DNA of 64,000 bases from positions 124,001 through 188,000 of the forward strand of contig CAVQSZ010000008.1 in NCBI GenBank assembly GCA_963716115.1. Reading direction: 5' to 3'. Position numbers and translations under genes: made by a program. The DNA comes from AP-15 sp963716115. Its GTDB lineage: Bacteria; Pseudomonadota; Alphaproteobacteria; ATCC43930; CGMCC-115725. This document shows positions 1-8,849 of this stretch, in pieces. The stretch's first letter is position 1. The number at the start of each line of letters is the position of its first letter. The notes below the pieces were generated by a model that was given only the letters and a program-made list of their open reading frames with translations, was not told the DNA's origin and did not search any database.

Positions 1-656
1 GCGAGGCGCGCCGCCAGGAGCCCGTTCTGCGCCGCCTTGCCGGCGTGGAACGGCTTGCACATCGTGCCGAACTGCGATTTGAGCCCGGCCGCCTGGGTCC
101 CGGCGATGCCGAGCGCCCGCGCCGTCGCCTCGGCGTCGAGGCCCAGGAGCCGGGCGCAGGCCGCCGCCGCGCCAAAGCCGCCGATCGTGCCGGTGGCGTG
201 AAAGCCGATCTCGTAATGGCCCGGCTGCAGCGCCATGCCGATCCGGCACATGGCCTCGTAGCCGGCGACAAAGGCGGTGATCACCTCGCGCCCGGAGGAG
301 CCCTTCAGCTCGGCCAGCGCCAAGAGGCCCGGCAGGATCGCGACCGAGGGATGCCCCGGCATCGCCAGATTGACATCGTCGTAATCGAGCGCATGCGCCG
401 CCGCCCCGTTGACCAGCGCCGCCGCCAGCGCCGGCAGCCGCTCGCGACGGCCGATCAGGCTCGCCTGCGGCGCCCCGCCGGCCTCGGTCATCTCGTCGAG
501 CAGCATCCCGACCAGCGGGTCGCCGGCCCCGGCAATGGCGACGCCGAGATAGTCGAGCACGCATTGCCGCGCCACCTCCCGCACCGGCTCGGGCAGCTCG
601 GCGTATTCGAGCGCCGCCGCGCGGGTGGCCAACATCTGCGTCAGACCGCCATCCAT
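1..656 (-). CDS. MmgE/PrpD family protein (3' end outside window)
   Basis: Leftward gene that starts at ATG 656 behind a good AGGAGG site and runs off the window edge after about 218 codons. The N-terminal part reads as the helical domain of the MmgE/PrpD (2-methylcitrate dehydratase-like) family: a conserved 'VLDYLGVAIAGAG' segment near residue 32, 'NGAAAHALDYDDVN' near 90, and 'GFHATGTIGGFGAAAACARLLG' territory near 150-175. Family members dehydrate small hydroxy-tricarboxylates in the cytosol, but many non-prpD paralogues have unknown substrates, and no prpB/prpC neighbour is visible. The substrate is therefore left open. Confidence 0.88.
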   Translation of the reverse strand, partial: MDGGLTQMLATRAAALEYAELPEPVREVARQCVLDYLGVAIAGAGDPLVGMLLDEMTEAGGAPQASLIGRRERLPALAAALVNGAAAHALDYDDVNLAMPGHPSVAILPGLLALAELKGSSGREVITAFVAGYEAMCRIGMALQPGHYEIGFHATGTIGGFGAAAACARLLGLDAEATARALGIAGTQAAGLKSQFGTMCKPFHAGKAAQNGLLAARL

Positions 657-955
657 CTCGTCCTCCTGGCGTTGCGGGCCGCCCGAGATTGCGCCGTCGC
701 CGCGCTCCCCGCAACAACGACACCGGCTGAGCGGTCCGTATTGCGACCCGAGGGGACGCCATCTCGCTCGGCATGTATAGGCCAACACATGGAAACGGCG
801 GGGTCGCTCGGCGCCGGCGGGGCCGCAGCGGCGCCCATTCGCTCAGCGGCAGGAGCCGCGGCCAATCGGCCGCTCGGCCGGCCCCTGCCGGGTCGGCAAA
901 GGCTTTCAGAAGACGGGCCGCGTGATCATATACGGGTTGCTTGCGGAGAGATCGA
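657..955. other. Intergenic region with a degenerate dispersed repeat
   Basis: No gene is supported here. Positions 685-723 resemble one arm of the inverted repeat at 54926-55006 (GAGATTGC..CGTCGCCGCGCTCC.CGCAA..ACGACA pattern). A second weak copy lies at 1831-1860. These look like decayed extragenic repeats. Confidence 0.4.
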
Positions 956-1168
956 ATGAACGAAGTCGAAACCGTGGAGCTGCTCGAGCGCTATTCGCAA
1001 GCGCGGATTTCGGCGATCGAGCTGCGGCGCGCGCTTGGCGGAATCACCTTCGGCGACGTGCTGATCGAGCTCGCAAAGCACGACCTGCCGTTGCCGCGCG
1101 CACCCGAGGCCGGCCGCCGGCAACGCATCGCGGCCGCACGCGCCTTGCTGTTTCCCAAGGCGGCGTGA
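956..1168 (+). CDS. Small putative antitoxin paired with a PIN toxin
   Basis: Encodes 70 residues from ATG 956, with GGAGAG 6 nt upstream. The middle reads 'ISAIELRRALGGITFGDVL', a helical small-protein pattern seen in antitoxins that sit before PIN-domain ribonucleases. I cannot name the family with certainty. The stop codon overlaps the GTG start of the PIN gene (GTGA), so the two are probably translationally coupled. By family logic this protein would neutralise the PIN toxin and repress the pair; that is inference from size and order. Confidence 0.6.
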   Translation: MNEVETVELLERYSQARISAIELRRALGGITFGDVLIELAKHDLPLPRAPEAGRRQRIAAARALLFPKAA

Positions 1169-1776
1169 GCGTGCCGCGCGCGGCGATTTATGTTCTCGAC
1201 ACCGGGCCGTTGATCACGCTCGCTGCGGCCGACAGCCTCGATTACCTCCTTTATCCGAACGTGCCGGTAATTATTCCGGACGCCGTGTTTTACGAAGCCA
1301 CGCGGGACAGCGCCAAGCTCGGCGCGCAGTCGATTATGGATTGGGTGAAGGCGCACCACAGCGAAGTCGAGATCGCCGTCACCAATGCTTACGTCAACTT
1401 TGACGCGGCGCGCCTGGTCAATCCGGGAGCCTACGAACCGAACCTCGGCGAGCGCGCGGCTATCGAGGTGATCGAGGAGCCGGCGCGGCTGCAAGGCGAC
1501 GACAAGGCGATTTTGCTGTGCGAGGAAACCGCCGTGACCCGGCGCGTGATCGTGCGCGAGCAAGAGAAGCTGATCGAGCTGAGCACCATGGACTTTCTCA
1601 GGCTGCTGGAGGGAGAGCAGCGCATCCAGTCGGCCGAGGTGGTCTTTGACCGTGCGCTCGCGGCCGGGTGCAACCCGTCTCGGATCGAGAAATTCGGCGA
1701 CCACGACCCCTCGATGCGGGAAGCCGTGCGTGACACCTTGCAGGCGGTGCGACGCAGCCCCACCGCAAAAAGGTGA
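1165..1776 (+). CDS. PIN-domain ribonuclease, VapC-like toxin
   Basis: Encodes 203 residues from GTG 1165; a second GTG at 1171 is also possible. The first strand carries the PIN signature 'YVLDTGPLITL' with its metal-binding Asp. A second acidic cluster follows at 'LQGDDKAILLCEE' and a third at 'LSTMDFLRLL', the spacing expected of the PIN metal site. PIN toxins cleave RNA. At 203 residues it is longer than classical VapC (about 130), with a C-terminal extension of about 50 residues. It is coupled to the upstream antitoxin-like gene. Confidence 0.75.
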   Translation: MSVPRAAIYVLDTGPLITLAAADSLDYLLYPNVPVIIPDAVFYEATRDSAKLGAQSIMDWVKAHHSEVEIAVTNAYVNFDAARLVNPGAYEPNLGERAAIEVIEEPARLQGDDKAILLCEETAVTRRVIVREQEKLIELSTMDFLRLLEGEQRIQSAEVVFDRALAAGCNPSRIEKFGDHDPSMREAVRDTLQAVRRSPTAKR

Positions 1777-2001
1777 TTTCTTCCATACGGAGCTCCAGTA
1801 CCCGCGGGACGCCGCGTTGCGCGCGGCCCCAGATTGCTTCGCCGCCGCGCTCGCCGCCACGCCGACCCGTCCCGGCGACCCGCATTGGCCGGACGGGCCA
1901 GGACGGGCGGGGCTGGGCGATGCACACACTCCGGCCGGGTCGCGGCGCAGGATTACTGATTCCTCGCCCGCGCCGGAGACAACGAAATCGCTTGGGCTGG
2001 G

Positions 2002-2108
2002 GATCTGAATATTTTTGCCCAGCAAGGAGCCAGGTGGGAGCGAAGAGCCGCTCCTGCTCCTGCTCGTAAATGTCCTCTATAAACACGCCTTCCTTGATCC
2101 CGGCCGCC
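2002..2108 (-). pseudogene. Fragment of a Rieske-type ring-hydroxylating oxygenase alpha subunit
   Basis: On the minus strand this stretch reads 'GIKEGVFIEDIYEQEQERLF' followed directly by APTWLLAG. This matches the N-terminal segment of aromatic-ring-hydroxylating dioxygenase large subunits (pattern: E.IYE.E.ERIF...W...G). Nothing of the Rieske centre or the catalytic domain follows. It is a short N-terminal remnant in the 350-bp gap between the PIN and Fic genes. Confidence 0.45.
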
Positions 2109-2128
2109 GCCCGTGATAGGAACGAATC

Positions 2129-2923
2129 ATGGACAAGCTGCGCGCCCGGATCGCCGCGAAAAAAGCCGAGCTCGACCGATTGCGCCCGCTTCTCGGCGCC
2201 GGCCTCGGCAATTTCGAGCATGTCCACGATCTCGAGCTGACCTACACCTCGAACGCGATCGAGGGCAACACGCTGACCGCCGCCGAGACGACGCTGGTCA
2301 TCGAGCAGGGGATCACGATCGGCGGCAAGCCGCTCAAAGACCACCTCGAAGCGATCGACCATTACGAAGCCATTGGCTATGTGCGGGCATTGGCTCGCCA
2401 GCGGACGCCCTTGACCGAGACCGATCTGCGCCGGCTGCACCATCTGGTCGTGCAGCGCTCGCAGCCCGAGATCGCCGGCCGTTATGCCGATCAGGGCCGC
2501 TATGTGCTGACCGATGCGGGGCGGCACAGCTTTCCGTCGCCGGCGGAAGTCCCGGCGCTGATGGGCGATTTCGCCCGCTGGCTCGCCGCGACGCCCGATA
2601 CGCCCGAAACCGCGTTCGCGGCGCACCGGCAAGTGGTCGACATCCACCCCTTCAACGACGGCAACGGGCGCACCGCGCGGCTCCTGATGAACCTGCTCCT
2701 GATCCGCGGCGGCTATCCACCGATCGCAGTCCGGCCGCAAGACCGCCCGGCCTATCTCGGCGCCTTGCAGGAAGCGCAGGCCGGCCGCGGCAGCGAGAGC
2801 TTCGAGCGTCTTTTATACGAGCGCCTGGACGCAACCTTGGGCGAGTATCTGGCCGCCGCGCAACAGGCGCTGATGGCTCCGAGCCGACAGCCGAACGCAA
2901 CCGGCAGAGAACCAGCCTCTTGA
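2129..2923 (+). CDS. Fic family protein (putative AMP-transferase, N-terminal auto-inhibited class)
   Basis: Encodes 264 residues from ATG 2129, preceded by AGGAACG. The Fic catalytic loop is intact: 'HPFNDGNGRTARLL' near residue 174, with the catalytic His, the metal-binding Asp and the nucleotide-binding Arg. An N-terminal 'TSNAIEGN' near residue 50 fits the inhibitory motif (S/T)xxxE(G/N), whose Glu blocks ATP in class II Fic proteins. Family members usually transfer AMP to a protein hydroxyl. No target or antitoxin partner is encoded next to it. It stands between gene fragments, suggesting an integration hot spot. Confidence 0.9.
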   Translation: MDKLRARIAAKKAELDRLRPLLGAGLGNFEHVHDLELTYTSNAIEGNTLTAAETTLVIEQGITIGGKPLKDHLEAIDHYEAIGYVRALARQRTPLTETDLRRLHHLVVQRSQPEIAGRYADQGRYVLTDAGRHSFPSPAEVPALMGDFARWLAATPDTPETAFAAHRQVVDIHPFNDGNGRTARLLMNLLLIRGGYPPIAVRPQDRPAYLGALQEAQAGRGSESFERLLYERLDATLGEYLAAAQQALMAPSRQPNATGREPAS

Positions 2924-3123
2924 GCAGGCCCGTGACGCGCTGCGCCGATCGATGCCCCCGAATTGTCCGGGAGGCCTGCGGCGCCTCGTGGCGCTACGGC
3001 ATCGAATATCGCATCTGGGAAATTCTGCAAACACGACGGACGAGGAGCAAGCCCGCCGGCAACCCGAATATTCGTCTATCGCACAGAAGCGAGCCAGAGA
3101 TCAGCGTCGTTGCCGTCCTCATA

Positions 3124-3240
3124 TCAAGCAGCGATCATCAGACGATAGGCGCGGCGGGTGCGCGCGCTCTTCCGCTTTTGTAGCCCGATTTCTTCTTCGG
3201 GAATGTCGGCGAGCTGCCCAACGGTTGAAACACGGGCGGG
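3124..3240 (-). pseudogene. N-terminal fragment of a tyrosine recombinase/integrase
   Basis: The minus strand reads 'GQLADIPEEEIGLQKRKSAR' then TRRAYRLMIAA and stop. This is the typical start of the core-binding (SAM-like) domain of phage or plasmid integrases, where K..RTRRAYR.D...F is expected. The reading frame stops after about 37 residues and no catalytic R-H-R-Y domain is found downstream. The rest of the 2924-3265 gap shows no gene. Confidence 0.5.
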
Positions 3241-3265
3241 GCCGGCAAGGTGCTGCTGTCGTCCA

Positions 3266-3829
3266 TCATCGGCTTGTGCTCTGAGTGCGCACGCGTGCCG
3301 GGTTGCCGACGGCCACGGCGCCGGCCGGCACATCGCGGGTGACCACGCTACCGGCGCCGATCAGCGCGTCGTCGGCGACGCTCACGCCCGGCAGGATGAT
3401 GGCGCCACCGCCGATCCAGACATTGCGCCCGATGCTGATGGGGCGGCCGTGCTCCAGACCGGCCGCGCGCACCGCCGGTTCGCGCGGATGATCGGCCGTA
3501 AGGATTTGCACCGCCGGCCCGATCTGCGTCATGTCGCCGATGCTGACCGCGACAACGTCGAGGATCACGCAGTTGAAGTTAAGAAAGACCCCGGCGCCGA
3601 GCCTGATGTTGAAGCCGTAATCGCAATGAAACGGCGGCCGGATCACCGCGCCCTTGCCGACGGCGGCGAGACGTTCCAACAACAGCTTCCTGCGTTCAGA
3701 GGCTGATGCGTCGAGCGACGCGTTGTAACGCGCGAGCCAGCGGTGCGTTGCCGCCAGCTCCGCCTGGAGCTCGGGGACGCCGGCGTCGTACAGCTCGCCG
3801 GCGAGCATTTTTTCCTTCTCGGTGCGCAT
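3266..3829 (-). CDS. Sugar O-acetyltransferase, maltose/galactoside acetyltransferase (Maa/LacA/NodL) type
   Basis: Encodes 187 residues, the normal family length. The N-terminal Mac domain is recognisable ('EKEKMLAGELYDAG', 'LAATHRWLARYNAS'). The C-terminal half is a left-handed beta-helix built from hexapeptide repeats, ending in 'SIGRNVWIGGGAIILPGV' and 'IGAGSVVTRDVPAGAVAVGNPA', the acetyl-CoA binding face. It should transfer acetyl groups to a sugar hydroxyl in the cytosol; the sugar cannot be told. Start ATG 3829 follows a GAGAGG about 12 nt away. Confidence 0.88.
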   Translation of the reverse strand: MRTEKEKMLAGELYDAGVPELQAELAATHRWLARYNASLDASASERRKLLLERLAAVGKGAVIRPPFHCDYGFNIRLGAGVFLNFNCVILDVVAVSIGDMTQIGPAVQILTADHPREPAVRAAGLEHGRPISIGRNVWIGGGAIILPGVSVADDALIGAGSVVTRDVPAGAVAVGNPARVRTQSTSR

Positions 3830-4470
3830 CCGATAGCTGGCCTCTCACCGTCTCGCGGCCCTGTGTTTCTGTTCCTCCTTTGTGCCACAGCCGACCCGTC
3901 CGGGCAAACATGTGATAAACAGGATTACAGCGGGGAGAAATGTCTTCAAGGTCGCGAGGCTTGGCGGGGGTTGCGGCGCCGGCCTCGGCCGGTTGCGATT
4001 TTGCGGTATCGGCAACCATATAATTGCCATAGTGGCATCGTATTGCTCCGCTGTCGATACCCGTGAGCGGGAAAGGATTGCCGTTGATGGAGTTGGGGAT
4101 ACCTGATCTCGACCTGATCAAACAGGTAAAGCACGGGTCGCGGGATCCGCGTGGGTGGGGCTCGGGGCTGTGCGACAAGTCTTCATCGGCCTGGACGGCC
4201 GCTTTCGCGGGAACGGCCGGCGGGCGCGCGGCGCGGATCGTCCGCCTGACAGCTTGCCGTATTCAGGCCGTTCTGCGAGCGCAGCTCGTGGCCGGCCACA
4301 GCTTGGAGGATGCGGGCGGCGATCGGAAATACCTCCTGGCCGCAGCCTTGGGCCTGTGCGCGGCGCAAGACGCCGCGGGGGAGAAGGCCGAGGTCCGGGG
4401 GCGGCGGCGTCACGGCGGCGGGCATGCTCCCCAACAAGGTGCATTACCAACTGTTTTGGCCCGCCGGCGG
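3830..4470. other. Gene-poor gap with a DUF5681-like remnant
   Basis: A 640-bp stretch without an intact gene. From ATG 4087 the plus strand reads 'MELGIPDLDLIKQVKHGSRD' and then loses similarity. That start resembles DUF5681 proteins of prophages and plasmids (pattern ..LDLIKQ....RD.RG). Near 4190 there is a degenerate copy of the GCTTTCGCGGG dispersed repeat also found at 31.4 and 52.4 kb. The assignment is tentative. Confidence 0.3.
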
Positions 4471-5265
4471 TCAGCGGCCTTTGAAGCGGGGCTTGCGCTT
4501 TTCGTTGAAGGAGGCGATGCCTTCGCGGCGGTCTTCGGTCGGGACCATGCGGTTGTAGGCCTCGATCTCGAGCAGCATGCCGCTCGCCAAATCCATCTGC
4601 AGCCCGTGGTGGATCGCGTGCTTGGCCTGGCGCACCGAAATGGGCGCGTTGTCGGCGATATGGCGGGCGGTTTCGAGGGCTTCGTCGACGACCTTGCCCG
4701 GCGCGCAGAGGCGGTTGACCATGCCCCATTGATGGGCTTCGACGGCGGTGAACGGGCGGCCGGTCAGGATGATCTCTTTCGCGCGTCTTTCGCCGACGGC
4801 GCGCGGCAGGTTCTGGGTGCCGCCGGCGCCGGGCATGATGCCGAGCGTCACCTCGGTCAGCGCGAAGCGGGCGGTCTCGGCGGCGTAGATGAAGTCGCAG
4901 CACAAGGCCAGCTCGCACCCCCCGGCATAGGCGGCGCCGTTGACCGCGCCGACCACCGGGACCGGGCAGGCGATGAAGGCGCGGATCATCCGCTCGAACA
5001 AGAGGTGCTGGTCCTGCCACGCCGCGTCGGTCATGCCCTGGCGCTCCTTGAGGTCGCCGCCGGCGCAGAACGCCCGCTCCCCGGCCCCCGTCAGCACGAT
5101 CGCGCGGGCCTGCGCCGGGGCCGCGTTGACCGCCTCGAAAAACGCCAACAGGTCGCGGCCCATCTGCGTGTTCATCGCATTGGCGGCCGCGGGGCGGTTG
5201 AGGGTCAGCAAAATGAGGCCCGCGCCGCGATCCTCGACCCGCGCCGTTTCATAGTCGCGCTGCAT
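4471..5265 (-). CDS. Enoyl-CoA hydratase/isomerase (crotonase) family protein
   Basis: Encodes 264 residues, starting at ATG 5265 after an AGGAGA site. It has the oxyanion-hole segments of the crotonase fold: 'RAFCAGGDLKE' near residue 67 and 'AAYAGGCELALCCDF' near 112. The catalytic-Glu region is 'TEVTLGIMPGAGGTQNLPR' near 140. The family hydrates or isomerises enoyl-CoA thioesters in fatty-acid or aromatic-acid breakdown. It stands alone between an accessory gap and a secreted-protein gene, so the pathway is not revealed. Confidence 0.92.
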   Translation of the reverse strand: MQRDYETARVEDRGAGLILLTLNRPAAANAMNTQMGRDLLAFFEAVNAAPAQARAIVLTGAGERAFCAGGDLKERQGMTDAAWQDQHLLFERMIRAFIACPVPVVGAVNGAAYAGGCELALCCDFIYAAETARFALTEVTLGIMPGAGGTQNLPRAVGERRAKEIILTGRPFTAVEAHQWGMVNRLCAPGKVVDEALETARHIADNAPISVRQAKHAIHHGLQMDLASGMLLEIEAYNRMVPTEDRREGIASFNEKRKPRFKGR

Positions 5266-5311
5266 CGCCTGTCTCCTGGGCCGCCGCGAAGCGGGAGAGG
5301 GCCCCGCCCGG

Positions 5312-5857
5312 TCAGTCGCTGCTGGCGAGCGTCGTGCGCCTCGCCTTCGCCGGCGGCTGCGCCTGGGCGCGCCGCGGCGTCGTCTTTGTCGTCTTCGACG
5401 GCTTGGTGGCCTTGACCCTGGTCACCCCGCCGCTTCGGCCCGCGCTCGCATGCGCAGCGGAGGGTTTGCGGCTCGACGCGGTCCGGGTCGTCGCCGGCGC
5501 TTTTCCCTTGGCCGCATGCGTCGACCGGCCGCCCGACCTGGCGGCGGCGGCGTGGCGTCGGGAGGACCTGCCGGTCGAGGCGTATTTGCCGTGCCGGCTC
5601 GGTTCAGCGCCTGCGCTCGCGGCCGGCGCCGGCTCGGACGGCGCGGCTTCGGCGCGGTCGTTGATGTCCCGGTCGGCGGCGGCCCGATCGGCCTCGCCGA
5701 CCGGGGCGGCGGCGTTCTCATGGGCCAGATAGGACGGCGTGTCGCCGCCCGGCACGAAGTTCTTGGTGCCGTAGGCCGGCATCTCGGCGGCCGACGCCGC
5801 GCCGCCCGCGACGGCGGCGGCGATGGCGATTGCGGCGATCGTCAGCTTTCTCTGCAT
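5312..5857 (-). CDS. Secreted low-complexity basic protein of unknown function
   Basis: Encodes 181 residues from ATG 5857, preceded by AAGGGGGG. A clear signal peptide 'MQRKLTIAAIAIAAAVAGGA' is followed by an AxA cleavage site. The mature part is Ala/Ser/Lys/Arg/Thr-rich and probably disordered, with a short ordered-looking start ('YGTKNFVPGGDTPSYLAHEN'). No domain is recognised. An upstream in-frame start 42 nt earlier would put extra residues before the signal peptide and is less likely. Confidence 0.6.
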   Translation of the reverse strand: MQRKLTIAAIAIAAAVAGGAASAAEMPAYGTKNFVPGGDTPSYLAHENAAAPVGEADRAAADRDINDRAEAAPSEPAPAASAGAEPSRHGKYASTGRSSRRHAAAARSGGRSTHAAKGKAPATTRTASSRKPSAAHASAGRSGGVTRVKATKPSKTTKTTPRRAQAQPPAKARRTTLASSD

Positions 5858-5902
5858 TCGGCGCCCCCCTTGCAACCTCGGCCGACCGCAAGCGCCCACG
5901 GC

Positions 5903-6541
5903 TCAGCGCCGGTCGGCGTCCCAATTCTCCCGGGTCAGCCGCTCCATCAAAAACAGGTCGGTCGTGCGCGCATACCAGCCGCGCCCATGCATGCGGCCGA
6001 TCAGACCGATCTTGTCGGTCTCCACATAATACTTCGCCGGATCGACAAAATCGTCGCGGATGTGGATGTGGATCACCCGGCCGACCTCGAGCATCGAGTT
6101 GGGGCCGAGCGACAGCCCGGTGATGCGGCGGCATTCGAAGCTGACCGGCGACTGGGCGATCCGCGGCGGCCGCACCCCGGCCGACGGCGCCGCGGTCAGC
6201 TTGGCGAGGTCGAGCTCGCCGGTCCCGGTCGGGAAGTCGACGGCGCAGATGTTCATCCGCTCGGCCAGCGCCTCGTCGACCAGGTTGACGACGAACTCGC
6301 CGCTGTCGCGGATGTTGCGCGCGGTGTCCTTGTAGCCGTCGCCGCCGGCCTCGCCGGGGCTGATCCCGAGCACGACGACCGGCGGGATCGAGCTGACCGC
6401 GTTGAAAAAGCTGAACGGCGCGGCGTTGACCCGGCCCTCCTTGTCGACCGTCGTCGCCAAGGCGATCGGCCGCGGCACCACGGTCGAGACCAAGAGCTTG
6501 TAGGCGTCGGTCGCCGGGATCTGCGAGAGGTCGAAATGCAT
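5903..6541 (-). CDS. Flavin reductase-like (FMN-binding split-barrel) protein
   Basis: About 212 residues from ATG 6541; a TTG at 6553 would add four residues. The flavin-reductase-like domain shows in 'STVVPRPIALATTVDKEG', 'NAAPFSFFNAVSSIPPVVV' and the later 'PVSFECRRI' stretch. This is the DIM6/NTAB-type family that binds FMN and reduces it or acts on small substrates. It may supply reduced flavin to the LLM-type monooxygenases elsewhere in the window, but that link is inference only. The long variant with 'VGRVIHIHIRD' is common in alphaproteobacteria. Confidence 0.85.
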   Translation of the reverse strand: MHFDLSQIPATDAYKLLVSTVVPRPIALATTVDKEGRVNAAPFSFFNAVSSIPPVVVLGISPGEAGGDGYKDTARNIRDSGEFVVNLVDEALAERMNICAVDFPTGTGELDLAKLTAAPSAGVRPPRIAQSPVSFECRRITGLSLGPNSMLEVGRVIHIHIRDDFVDPAKYYVETDKIGLIGRMHGRGWYARTTDLFLMERLTRENWDADRR

Positions 6542-6627
6542 GCCCTTCCCCAAGGTCGATCAAAACGGCTCGACGGCGAAGATAACGCGATTTCGCCGGC
6601 CGGCGGCAAGAATGACGGCCCTTTGCG

Positions 6628-7845
6628 TCAATCGGCCGTGGCCCCGGCCTCCTCCGGCGGGCGCACCTTGCGGAATTTGAGCAGCAGCAGGATGTCGTAG
6701 ACGCCCTTGACCACGCCGCCGATCAACAACGGCCAGCCGAAGGCCGAGAGGGTCAAGAGGTAGCCCGAGATCAGCGATCCGGCGGCCCAGGCGAAGGTCT
6801 TGGGGACCGCGGTGATGCTGGCCGCCGCCGGCCGCTCCTCGGGCGAAACCACCGCCATCACATACGAGGTCCGGGTCGGGACATCCATCTGCGACAAGGC
6901 GCTGCGCGCCAGGAGGAGCGCTACCGCGGTCCCGAGGTTCGGGGCGAAAGGCAGCAGGATCAACAGGATGTTCGACGGCAGATGAGTGAACACCATGGTG
7001 TTGATCAGCCCGATGCGGGCGGCGATCGGCACCGCGACGAAATACGACGCCGCCGAGCAGACGCCGCTCCAGAACAGAATCGAGGCCGCCGCCGCGACCG
7101 AGACGCCAAAGCGCTGGTAGAGCCACAGCGCGAGCAGCGACTGGACCAGAAAGCCGGTCCCGAACGAATCCATGCCGAAGAGCGCGGCGAGGCCGTAGAC
7201 GAGCCGCCTCGATTGCGCGAGCGGCCGCGGCGGCGCGGCGTCGGGCGCCTCGACGGCAGGCGAGAGCGGCCGGTACAGCATCAGCGAGGCGACGCCCAGC
7301 GCGGCGTAGAGCGCGAACATCAGCCGCACCCCCGCGGCGCGCGGCGCGCCGGTCCAGGCCGCGGCGAGATCGGGCAGCGACGCGGCGAGCACGCCCACGG
7401 CCCCGGCGAGCGAGCCGACGACGCTGTAGCGCGCGAAGAGCGCGGTGCGCCGCCGCGGCTCGACCGTCTGGGTCAGCACGGTCTGCTCCAGCGGCAGAAA
7501 GACGCTGGCGTCGCCCGCGGTCGGGTTCATCGTGCCGATAAAGGCGATCAGCAGCAGCGGCCAAAATTGGGTGGTGAGCGCAAACCCCGCGCCGGTCGCC
7601 GCCATCAGCACGGAGGCGGCGAGCAGCAGCCGGCGCCGCGAATGCCGGCTCGCCGCGACGCCGACCCAGAGCGTCAGGAGCGCGGTGCCGATCAACGTGC
7701 TGGTGACGATCGCGCCGATCGCGAGCGCCGTAAAGCCGAGATCGTAGAGATAGATCGGGACCAGCAAGGCGACAAAGCCGTCGCCGAAGGCGCGCAGCCC
7801 GCGCGCTGCGAGGACGCGCCGGGCGTCGGGCGAGGCCCGCATCAT
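6628..7845 (-). CDS. Major facilitator superfamily (MFS) transporter
   Basis: Encodes 405 residues with about twelve hydrophobic segments in two halves joined by a polar loop near residue 195 ('SPAVEAPDAAPPRPLAQSRR'). After the first helix there is 'LYDLGFTALAIGAIVTSTLI', and the MFS A-like loop is 'WVGVAASRHSRRRLL'. It is predicted to be an inner-membrane exporter or importer of unknown substrate. Its ATG start overlaps the stop of the upstream beta-propeller gene (ATGA), and that gene in turn overlaps the DUF1259 gene. The three therefore form a tight operon. Confidence 0.88.
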   Translation of the reverse strand: MMRASPDARRVLAARGLRAFGDGFVALLVPIYLYDLGFTALAIGAIVTSTLIGTALLTLWVGVAASRHSRRRLLLAASVLMAATGAGFALTTQFWPLLLIAFIGTMNPTAGDASVFLPLEQTVLTQTVEPRRRTALFARYSVVGSLAGAVGVLAASLPDLAAAWTGAPRAAGVRLMFALYAALGVASLMLYRPLSPAVEAPDAAPPRPLAQSRRLVYGLAALFGMDSFGTGFLVQSLLALWLYQRFGVSVAAAASILFWSGVCSAASYFVAVPIAARIGLINTMVFTHLPSNILLILLPFAPNLGTAVALLLARSALSQMDVPTRTSYVMAVVSPEERPAAASITAVPKTFAWAAGSLISGYLLTLSAFGWPLLIGGVVKGVYDILLLLKFRKVRPPEEAGATAD

Positions 7846-8849
7846 GGCGCGGGCCGGAATGCCCAGATCGCCGCCGGCTCGGTTCCCCGCGCCCGCACCG
7901 CGACATAGAGCCGGTCGAGCTCGGGCGCGAAGAGCGAGGTCCGCGCCCCCGATGCTGTCGGCACATGCGCGATGCTGCGGTAGCCCGAATCGCGCGCCTC
8001 GAGCACGTCGATGAGCCCGTCGCCGCAGCTGACATAGACGCGCCGGCGCTTGGCGTCGACAAACACATCGTCGGCGTCGCCGCAGGTCGGGATCCCGGCA
8101 AGGACGCGGCCGTCCTGGGTCGACAGCGCCAACAGCATGGGCGGGCTGCGAAAGACCGCAAGCACCCGGTGCGCCGCCGCGTCGACCGCCATCGGGAAGT
8201 TCGACCTGAGGCCCTGCGTCGGCAGCGAGCGGGGCGCGCCGCCGCCGAGGTCGGCTGCCTCGATCGCGCGGGCGTCGGGCACATTGACGAAAACGCGCGA
8301 CCCGGTCTCGTCGATCTGAAAGCCCTCGGGATGGCCGTCGAGGCGGATGTCGGCGGTCCTGGCGAGGCTTCCCGGGTCGATCGCCGCGATCGCGCCGGCG
8401 CCGTAGCCGACCAGCACCTGGCGGCGCTGCGCGTCGACCCGGACATTGTCGGCGTCGCCGCCGAGCTCGATGCGCCCGGCCGGCGCCAGATCCTCGCCCT
8501 TCAGCACCCGCACCGAGCCGTCGCCGGCGTTCGCCACATAGACGCTGTCGGCGAACGGGACATAGGCCACGCCCTGCGGCTCGCGAAAGCCGGCGATGGT
8601 GCGCAGCACCTTGCCGGCTTTGAGGTCGACCACGCCCAGGCTGTCGTTGCCGAGCTCGGCGACGAAGAGCCGCCGGCGCTCGAGATCGATGCCGAGGTGG
8701 TCGATCCGCCCGCTGACCTGCCCGAGCGGGATTTTCGCCTCCAGCACCAGCGGCGGGCCGGCCGTCTGCGCCCGGCCCGCCGCCGGCGACATCGCAAGAG
8801 CCAGCAGCAGGGCCGAGCGCGCGAGGATGCCGTCAGCTCTTGGCGACAT
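7842..8849 (-). CDS. Secreted YncE-like beta-propeller protein
   Basis: Encodes 335 residues with a signal peptide ('ILARSALLLALAMSPAAGRA'). The mature part consists of repeated blades such as 'RLFVAELGNDSLGVVDLKAG', 'DSVYVANAGDGSVRVLKG' and 'RRVYVSCGDGLIDVLEARD', typical of the YVTN/YncE seven-bladed propeller. It probably acts in the periplasm as a binding or scaffold protein; no catalytic residue is evident. It overlaps the DUF1259 gene by 17 bp upstream and the MFS gene by 4 bp downstream. Confidence 0.82.
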   Translation of the reverse strand: MSPRADGILARSALLLALAMSPAAGRAQTAGPPLVLEAKIPLGQVSGRIDHLGIDLERRRLFVAELGNDSLGVVDLKAGKVLRTIAGFREPQGVAYVPFADSVYVANAGDGSVRVLKGEDLAPAGRIELGGDADNVRVDAQRRQVLVGYGAGAIAAIDPGSLARTADIRLDGHPEGFQIDETGSRVFVNVPDARAIEAADLGGGAPRSLPTQGLRSNFPMAVDAAAHRVLAVFRSPPMLLALSTQDGRVLAGIPTCGDADDVFVDAKRRRVYVSCGDGLIDVLEARDSGYRSIAHVPTASGARTSLFAPELDRLYVAVRARGTEPAAIWAFRPAP

